From Scilla litardierei (taxonomy: Eukaryota > Streptophyta > Magnoliopsida > Asparagales > Asparagaceae), in contig CM061130.1 in the NCBI GenBank assembly GCA_030789695.1, positions 9,229,860 through 9,293,859 of the forward strand: a stretch of DNA of 64,000 bases, in the 5' to 3' direction. The notes beneath the pieces are model-generated. The model searched no databases. It saw only the letters and a program-made list of their open reading frames with translations, and was not told the DNA's origin. This document shows positions 57,554 through 64,000 of this stretch, piece after piece (the stretch's first letter is position 1; the number at the start of each line of letters is the position of its first letter). A program made the translations under genes and the position numbers.

Positions 57554-59302
57554 TGTTGAGTATTGGACTCCCCGTATTTGGTTTTGGATGATGAGCAACC
57601 ATAAATAAATTATGAACTAACAATTTGTGAGCGCAGTTATGGAGATCGTCGCCAAATTCACGAGAACACTCAAAGCGACATCTCAAGACTTCTCAACGCA
57701 CGTACTCAATGCCTAAAGCTTCGTTGAATCTTTTGGACCATTTTGGAAGTCATGAAGATTTGATCGAAGCTCTCGAAGACCGTTCCTTAAGGTTTTATTT
57801 ATAGTCTTTTAGCTTCGATCTATAGAATGTTAAGCCTTGAGTAATTCTTACATTTCTATCTTCATATCGCTCCCATCTTAGAGCTAGGATCTTAGTAGAC
57901 GTCCATACAATCTTTCCCAAAGCATAGCGCTTCGTTTCGGGACTTCTTGTGCATGTTAGTTGGTTCAAGAAGAAGAACTGACCGACTAGATGGTGATCTA
58001 GTCGGTCGGCAAAGCTTCTTGGGCCGACTAGTTTCAGTTAGTCTTGTCTTGCTCGGTACTGTTTACAGTTAGTCGGTCTACGTTGACTCACCGACCGACT
58101 AGTTTGTGAACTAGTCAGTCAGTGATGCTTCTTTGACCGACTAGTTGAGCTTTACTGTACATGCCAATTTTCTCCTGAGCTACTGTTTATCGTTAGTCGG
58201 TCTAAGAACGTTTGGCGACCGACTAGTTGATGATCTAGTCGGTCAACATTTGTTCTTGGACCGACTAAATCAATTTGTATTCAGACTAATAGTTTTTGAC
58301 TCTTAGTCGGTCTAAGTTCACTGACCGACCGACTAGTTGTGAAACTAGTCGGTCAGACAGTCTTCTTGGACCGACTAGATTTCTAGGTCTGAAATTCAAT
58401 CTGTTCAATGTTCATCACTTAGTCGGTTCATGTTGTTTCACCGACCGACTAGTTGATGAACTAGTCGGTCAGTGGTTGTTCTTTGACCGACTAGCTGCTT
58501 CAGATTTCCAACCGTTGGGTTATGACCTAACACGATTTTCCCCTTTAGTATAAATACTAAGCTGGGGTTCTTCTTCCCTAAGGAGAGCTATATTTCAGAG
58601 ATTCATTGAGATTGAAAGAGTTAGAGATTCTCACTCATTTCCAAAGCTCTCTCCCTCACAAGAAATCATCTCTCTTACATTCTAGATCTAGAATCCATCT
58701 TGAGAGAAGTTTGTTCTTGGTGAGCCATTCAAGCTCTAGCTTGATTCAAGTCTCCAAATCACTCCTAGGCACCCATTGATGCTCATATTGGTGGTGCTAG
58801 GTCTTGGTGACTTCTCCTTCCTCAAATCCCTCCTTGCCCTAATTCGGTAAGAATACTCAAGGTATAGGGTTTGTGGTAAGTTGTTGTTTATTTCATATAA
58901 ACTCTTTTATTGCTATTGATTCTCTCGGTTGTGAGAGAAGGTTGTGATCCCGGGTTATGGGATTCACTATTGCCATTGCATGTATGATTTGATCTTGTGA
59001 AGGTTTTTCACAAGATATCATAGTGGAAATCTTGGGTTAGGGTTTCTAACCTAAGTATCCGGAGGGAATCCGGTTGTACTGGGACGTAGGATCACCGGGA
59101 ACAAGTCGGGGAGACTTGGGTGGATCCGAACCCATCATATACAATTGTTTGCAGTGTTAATTTTGTTGTTGTCATCAATTTAAGCTTCCGCAAATTGATT
59201 TGGTAGTTGTTTGCACGATAATTAGGAATTATACTCCTCGTTATTTTTAAAGTACTATTCACCCCCCTCTAGTACTTGTGCCGTAGCTTGTAGGGCATTA
59301 CA
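57554..59302 (+). repeat. 3' LTR of the Sirevirus
   Basis: 1749 bp, about 98 percent identical to the 5' LTR by eye, followed by the target duplication ATATC (59303-59307). Confidence 0.95.
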
Positions 59303-59640
59303 ATATCATCATAGGTAGTTCATGTAAAGTATATAAAGACAATTATATTCATGCATGCCAGACATATTAGCTTGTTGTGTGGATCAGCTAGTCACCATTA
59401 TAAAATACAGTCCAGAGTCCATATACAGTCCCAAAAAAAATAAAAAGAAAAGTACAACTTGGAAACCCTGTGGGTCGCATCTTCTAGCAAGTTGGTCCCC
59501 GTCTTCATGGGATGTGACTCCGACCTTGGTTATTTAAAAAGTAATCCTCACTACATTTTCTCTCAAAAAAGAAAATGCAGGGAAAAATAAAATGATGATA
59601 AACTAGCTGATCCAAAACCACAACGAAGTGAGTAATATGC

Positions 59641-59760
59641 ATCACATATATTAAATATACATCAGGCATTAAATTTTTGCATCACTGATATTAAATATGC
59701 TTCAAGCATTAAATTTTTGCATCACTGATAATAAATATGCTTCAGGCATTAAATATCTCG
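59641..59760. repeat. 40-bp tandem repeat, three units
   Basis: Units start at 59641, 59681 and 59721 with the words ATCACTGATA, TTAAATATGC and CAGGCATTAAAT. They lie in unassigned AT-rich DNA (59308-59904) where I recognise no gene. Confidence 0.8.
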
Positions 59761-59904
59761 CCCCACAGACATAGAATGGACCAAAAGGAAAAAGGGAAAA
59801 TTAATTATGCGTCCCAACGCCCAATACAAAAATTTAGTATGCCATCGTCATCCATGGTCATCCCAAAACCCTAATTAGGGTTTGTGTTAGTCTGCGCGTG
59901 ATTA

Positions 59905-60380
59905 GCACGGCGGTGGCCGTCAGGACTGTGGAGAGTGCACGAGGACACGGCGGCGGCCTTCAGGGCTGCGGAGCCCACAAGGGTCACGCATGTTCAGGGA
60001 TGACGTCCCTCAGGGCCACGAAAAACCCCCCACTAGAGTTGCAAGTGCAGGGGTATAGCCGTCAGGGCCGCAGAGCCCCCCGGTGGGGCTGTGAGCATGG
60101 GAGGCGCGGCCATCAGGGCCACGGAGCCCCCCCTCCATGGGGTTGAGAACACTGGGGGCACGGCCGACTGGGGCGCAGAGTCCCCCCTCTAGGGGCTGAG
60201 ATCAAGATGGGGTGCGGCCGTCACGGCTGCAAAGCCTCCCCCTTCAGTGGGGATGCGGGCCTGGGGGGGCGCTGCCATCAACCCAGGGGCAGAGGGCGCG
60301 GGGGTGCGATTGTCAGAGCCACAGAGCCCGCGATGGAGGGCGTGCGTAAGGGGAACACTGGCGGCCTTCAAGGCCTAGGG
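59905..60380. repeat. GC-rich degenerate tandem repeat, about 52-bp units
   Basis: About nine units carrying CGGCCGTCAGGGCCGCAGAG-like words followed by C-runs and a GGGG stretch. Open frames on both strands are composition artefacts. It lies in the leader position of the minus-strand short-LTR element whose LTR is at 60696-60816. Confidence 0.7.
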
Positions 60381-60695
60381 ATTGACAAAAACGAGTTCAT
60401 CTTTCATAAAAATTTGATTTTTGTTGTAAAATTTCAATTTTTATCAATTTAATCAATGGGTTTTCATAAAAATTTGTTTTTTATCGGAAAAATCAAATTT
60501 TGATCCATGTCATTGCAGATCTAAACATATTCTTTAAGAAAAAGAGCTTTAGATCTATTTTTGAATGATTACATCTAGATCTGTCCTCCAGATCTAGTGA
60601 CGGTTGAGATGCCTACGAGTGATCTGACGATCTGTTCTTCGTCTGCCAAAAAATTACCGTAGTTTCTCTCAGTTGGTTGGAACGTGTTGATAACG

Positions 60696-60816
60696 TGTTA
60701 GAAGGATGGCTACTACTAGAACCATATCATTGTATTTATATATGTAGGGTTACATGGCGGTGGATATATAGCCCAATATTGGCCTCATACGGGCATACAA
60801 AAGCCCATTTATAACA
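60696..60816 (-). repeat. Short LTR (121 bp) of a copia- or TRIM-like element
   Basis: On the minus strand it runs TGTTATAAATGGGC to TCTAACA, has TATATAAATACAATG, and is followed by CGTTATCAACACG. Its start and middle (AGGGTTACAT on the plus strand) match the LTR at 62351-62545, so the two belong to related families. Its partner LTR was not found. The segment 60381-60695 is AT-rich leader-like DNA with no gene. Confidence 0.5.
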
Positions 60817-61284
60817 TTTTATTATTTGTTGATTGTTTCTGTGTAATTACATAACAGCATGCCTATAAAATCCGCCAATGAAGTCTATCAAATTTAGCTG
60901 GTTCAAGACCCATTTAATGTGATGTTATTTACTAGACATTTAAGGGGACCCTCCACAGCCAATCTCCACGGTGGCTGATTGGGACAAAGGTGACAGTAGA
61001 TTGTCACCCACGATCACCTCGGTCCCACTTATTTATAGGTTTGCCATTAAAATATTACAGGTTTGCCATCCCACTTTTATTGAAGTTTGCCATAAAAAAT
61101 TTACAAATCTGCCATTGAAACCTTTTCCTCTTAAGCCCTCGGGACAATACACACACGTCCTTCTCTCTCCTTTACACATGGGCATAGGCCGTAGGATGCA
61201 TGCACACTTTGTACCCGTGTTATCATTCAGTTAAGTAATAATAAAAGCATACTTGTTGAAATCGGACGAATGTTTTGTTAAGTG
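60817..61284. other. Unassigned non-coding DNA
   Basis: AT-rich with short direct repeats of GTTTGCCAT near 61040-61110. No supported gene. Confidence 0.5.
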
Positions 61285-61298
61285 AAGCGTGCACCATT

Positions 61299-61508
61299 GC
61301 CGAGCGCCTTTGGCTCTGTGGCGTCCGGGAGCGAACGCGGGACCTCAGTGGGAGGTCCCGGGTTCGAGCCCTTGTACCCCCCTCCCCTTATGTAATTCCC
61401 CCCCCTAGGGTAGTGTAGTGTAGTGGCTCCCCCGGGCTCTTGTCCGGGCTGCCAGCCGGCCCTCGGGCGCGGTTTACTGCTTTCCGAAGAACCAAAAAAA
61501 AAAAAAAA
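61299..61508 (+). mobile_element. tRNA-derived SINE with target-site duplication
   Basis: The 14-bp duplication AAGCGTGCACCATT flanks the insert (61285-61298 and 61507-61520). The body starts GCCGAGCGCCTTTGGCTCTG, with an A-box-like TGGCTCTGTGG at 61311-61321 and a perfect B box GGTTCGAGCCC at 61361-61371, and ends in a run of 15 A (61494-61508; the last two may belong to the duplication). The spacing of the boxes fits an internal RNA polymerase III promoter. The perfect duplication suggests a fairly recent insertion. It is not a functional tRNA gene, since no cloverleaf with anticodon stem follows. Confidence 0.9.
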
Positions 61509-61872
61509 GCGTGCACCATTTTTTCCCATCGATACATGGGCATAGATAATGTATATATGAACAATCCAAACAATTCGTTAATAGTAGTAACATATACAAA
61601 ATAACTTAATATTACAAAACCAGATTAATATAAAGATAATAATGTGTATCATCTCCACATTTTCATGACACAAAACGTGAGATGGTATATGGGCTTGTAC
61701 ATGTTGTACCACCTCATTTTTTATGTCTTGTTATATGAGGAGATGTCACACAGAACTTTAATGTAACAAACTTGATTGAATTGCACCAGTAAACATCTAT
61801 GATGGAATATGTTCGAGGGTTGGCACAAGTGACCAGCCTATTTTCGTCTTTATGTCATAAGATATACATGCT

Positions 61873-62102
61873 CAAGGTGTCAAAACGGCCCACCCGGGCC
61901 GGCCCGGCCGGGCTTGGCCCGGCCAAGGGCTAGGCCGGCCCAGGCTCTTTCTAAACCCGGGCCGGGCCGAGTCGGATCGGGCCGGGTTTGGGCAGCATTT
62001 GCCGCAAAAACAGGGTTGGGCAGGCCCGGTCCAAATCCCGGGCCGGGAACCCGAGCCCAGCCCTAGCCCCGGGCCAGGCCGTCGGGCTTTTTTGACACCT
62101 TG
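61873..62102. mobile_element. Short GC-rich inverted-repeat element (MITE-like)
   Basis: CAAGGTGTCAAAA at 61873 is inverted as TTTTGACACCTTG ending at 62102. The 200-bp interior is very GC-rich with GGGCCGGGCC-type words. No ORF with transposase features. I could not confirm a target duplication. The superfamily is uncertain. Confidence 0.7.
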
Positions 62103-62350
62103 AACACAAGCACAAGCACTTGAGGTATTAATATTAATCAGTGGAAATGAGTTGACGGGCTTATTATTTTGTATTAAACCGTTGAAATTTTTAGTGTTTA
62201 CCAGCATAAAAGATTGTATATTCTTCAAATATATCCCTTGAAGGAAAAACTTGCCAAGAAAACCTTCACATCTCCATTTGTATAAATTATCTTGAAAGGT
62301 TTGCCCGGTCAAACTTTTGCCATTTCAAAGACTGCTCTCTAAATCTTTCC

Positions 62351-62545
62351 TGTTAGTAATTAACCCTTCAAATCATAAGGGTTATCAAATAAATACATCC
62401 ACCAAATTTGTTATTAGGAACTATTTTAAAAATGTTGTAAACTTGGCGGCTATGGAGACCATAGCCCTATATTTATAGTGGTAGGGTTACATAATGGGTG
62501 GATACCCACTAACGGGTAGGCCCACCAAGAAGCCCGTTTATAACA
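62351..62545 (-). repeat. Probable 3' LTR (195 bp) of the right-end copia element
   Basis: On the minus strand it runs TGTTATAAACGGGC (from 62545) to ATTACTAACA (62351), directly preceded by a polypurine tract AAGGGGAAG. TATAAATATAGGG lies inside. The stretch 62103-62350 to its left holds no gene I can support. Confidence 0.6.
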
Positions 62546-62623
62546 CTTCCCCTTATCCATCCATTGTTGTAAGCCATGGTGAACACTTCAGGGTTCATGA
62601 AGCTTGTTTGATCATGGGGTTGG

Positions 62624-62890
62624 AGATACTTCTGGATCTCTAAGTTTAAGAGTGCTTGCCTCATTAAAACCTTTGCCAAGGAAAACCCAGTGGGAAAAAC
62701 CTGTGGCTAAGGGAAAAGAGTACAAGTCTCTGTAACTTCCCCTGATCGATGGATAACATCAGTGGTGGATACTTCTGGATCCTGAGTTAATGTGGCTGCC
62801 TCGTTAAAACCTTTGACTGTGGAAAACCCAGTGGGAAAAACCAACAGTCAAGGAAAAAGAGTACAGCACTACGTTAACTCCCCCTGATAA
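62624..62890 (-). repeat. 144-bp direct repeat with polypurine tracts
   Basis: Units start GATACTTCTGGATC at 62624 and 62768. Each contains GGAAAACCCAGTGGGAAAAA and ends with a purine tract on the minus strand (AGGGGAAG at 62743-62736, AGGGGGAG at 62886-62879). With the LTR-proximal tract at 62553-62546 this gives three purine tracts in the 3' region. Confidence 0.8.
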
Positions 62891-62899
62891 GTTCAAGCT

Positions 62900-64000
62900 T
62901 CAGGCTTGTACATCTCTCAGCTGTCTCATCCCAATTCCTAGTACAAGTTTTCTAAAGGTACTGCGAGGCAAAGCTTTAGTGAATAGGTCAGCCAGGTTGT
63001 TGCAGGACTGGATCTGCTGGATGTCGATCTGGTTGTCCACTTGCTGTTCATGCGTCCAGAAGAGCTTGGGGGAAATGTGCTTCGTCCTGTCACCTTTGAT
63101 GTAGCCACCTCGTAGTTGAGCGATGCAGGCAGCATTGTCTTCGTACATGGTAGTAGGCCCAAGATCTCCCGTCTTCAGGCCGGTGGTCTTGAGGATGTGG
63201 TTGATGACTGATCGAAGCCAGAAGCATTCTCTGCTAGCTTCGTGGATCGCGATGAGCTCAGAGTGGTTGGACGAGGTCGCTGTGGATGTCTGCTTCACGG
63301 ATCTCCATGAGATGGCCGTCCCACCGTATGTGAATACGAAACCGGTCTGGGACTTTGCGGTATGTGGGTCGGACCTGTATCCCGCATCTGCGTAACCGAC
63401 CAGGTCGGCGGATACACCTTTCTTGAAGTATAGTCCCATGTCTACAGACCCTTGGAGGTAGCGTAGAAGTTGTTTCACTCCGTTCCAGTGGCGCTTTGAG
63501 GGCGCTGAACTGTATCTGGCTAGTAGATTTACTGCGAACGCTATATCGGGACGCGTGCAGTTTGCCAGGTATAGGAGTGCTCCAATTGCACTTAAGTAGG
63601 GTACTTCAGGACCCAGTGTTTCCTCCCCCTCTTCCAGCGGTCGGAAGGGGTCTGTTTCAACATCCAATGATCTGACGACCATTGGTGTGCTAAGCGGATG
63701 ACATTTGTCCATAAGAAAGTTCTTCAGCACTTTCTTTGTATATGTCGATTGGTGTAACAGGATTCCTCCGCTTAAATGTTCAATTTGTAGCCCTAGGCAA
63801 AACTTCGTTTTGCCGAGGTCTTTCATCTCAAAAGTCTGTGTGAGACTTTTGGATATCTCATCTATCTCTGCAGGAGATCCGATGATGTTCAAGTCGTCTA
63901 CGTAGACGGCGATAATTACGAATCCTGTTCCCTTTGCTCGTATGAAGATGCAAGGGCAGACTTCATTTGTTGTGAATCCTTGTTGCACTAGGAATTCACT
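62900..64000 (-). CDS. Copia polyprotein C-terminal part: RT end and RNase H (partial)
   Basis: The frame is open from the right edge of the window to the stop at 62900. It encodes the late reverse transcriptase (VIIAVYVDDLNIIGS, so YVDD is intact; FEMKDLGKTKFCLGLQIEH), the conserved connection VPYLSAIGALLYLANCTRPD, and RNase H (LVGYADAGYRSDPHTAKS, SNHSELIAIHEASRECFWLR, MYEDNAACI, KHISPKLFWTHE), ending LADLFTKALPRSTFRKLV. The first RNase H block reads ADAGY where many copies have ADADW/Y. No internal stop or frameshift is seen over 366 codons, so it may be a fairly recent copy. It differs clearly from the Sirevirus and copia-1/2 families. Confidence 0.9.
   Translation of the reverse strand, partial: SEFLVQQGFTTNEVCPCIFIRAKGTGFVIIAVYVDDLNIIGSPAEIDEISKSLTQTFEMKDLGKTKFCLGLQIEHLSGGILLHQSTYTKKVLKNFLMDKCHPLSTPMVVRSLDVETDPFRPLEEGEETLGPEVPYLSAIGALLYLANCTRPDIAFAVNLLARYSSAPSKRHWNGVKQLLRYLQGSVDMGLYFKKGVSADLVGYADAGYRSDPHTAKSQTGFVFTYGGTAISWRSVKQTSTATSSNHSELIAIHEASRECFWLRSVINHILKTTGLKTGDLGPTTMYEDNAACIAQLRGGYIKGDRTKHISPKLFWTHEQQVDNQIDIQQIQSCNNLADLFTKALPRSTFRKLVLGIGMRQLRDVQA

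Larger units (their letters stand above)
46705..59302 (+). mobile_element. Sirevirus (Ty1/copia) with env-like ORF, complete ends
   Basis: The LTRs 46705-48453 and 57554-59302 are both 1749 bp, TGTTGAGTA to GGGCATTACA. Target duplication ATATC is at 46700-46704 and 59303-59307. The primer site fits initiator tRNA-Met. Gag with zinc knuckle and coiled coil, pol, an env-like ORF, and three copies of AGGGGGAG before the 3' LTR are all Sirevirus hallmarks. I count about 30 differences between the LTRs (about 1.7 percent), making this the youngest datable insertion here. Confidence 0.95.

Noticed and set aside
59898..60452. GC-rich ORFs of about 80 codons
   Set aside because: They translate a 52-bp degenerate repeat; no known domain and similar open frames on both strands.
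61299..61371. Possible tRNA gene, because of A and B boxes
   Set aside because: There is no anticodon arm or acceptor pairing. A target duplication and poly-A tail mark it as a SINE.

Overview
This window is plant (angiosperm) nuclear DNA made almost entirely of transposable elements. I see no host protein gene, rRNA or tRNA gene and no bacterial-type operon. The evidence is a set of plant-type LTR retrotransposon lineages: Ty3/gypsy Athila-like and Tat/Retand-like elements, a Ty1/copia Sirevirus, and further Ty1/copia elements. There is also a Mutator-like DNA transposon remnant, a tRNA-derived SINE and a short inverted-repeat element. Primer-binding sites, polypurine tracts, LTR boundaries and target-site duplications can be read directly for several of them. 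I cannot name the species.

Layout. 1-3890: 3' end of a Tat/Retand-like gypsy element (integrase C-terminus, a long antisense ORF, part of the 3' LTR). 3900-6290: degenerate Mutator-like element. 6290-41771: an old minus-strand Athila-like element ('copy B') split by two later insertions. The first is a complete plus-strand Athila-like element ('copy A', 13360-32534, target duplication CTCCC) inside its gag. The second is a 3'-truncated copia ('copia-2', 33712 to about 40595) inside its 5' LTR. Copy A is itself split by a complete minus-strand copia ('copia-1', 20104-27701, target duplication GCTAG) inside its ORF1. 41780-46109: a second Tat/Retand-like 3' end, with a hairpin tandem repeat, an antisense ORF remnant and an LTR. 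46705-59302: a structurally complete Sirevirus (LTRs of 1749 bp each, target duplication ATATC) with gag, pol and an env-like ORF. 59303-64000: AT-rich DNA with pieces of short-LTR copia elements, the SINE, the inverted-repeat element and the 3' end of another copia polyprotein running off the right edge.

Three features stand out. (1) Both Athila-like copies have gag and protease followed directly by the post-pol region and ORF1, with no reverse transcriptase, RNase H or integrase between them. This points to a non-autonomous family rather than two chance deletions. (2) Two unrelated families (Athila-like and Sirevirus) carry arrays of short family-specific palindromes upstream of the LTR TATA box and again upstream of the env-like/ORF1 gene, which suggests a second, internal promoter module. 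(3) The copia pair has a conserved splice donor in the LTR and an acceptor just before the gag ATG. Splicing would remove the primer-binding site and a GC-rich repeat leader. Most reading frames are broken, many by C-to-T type stops; several Sirevirus and copia-2 lesions are single bases in homopolymers and could be sequence errors.
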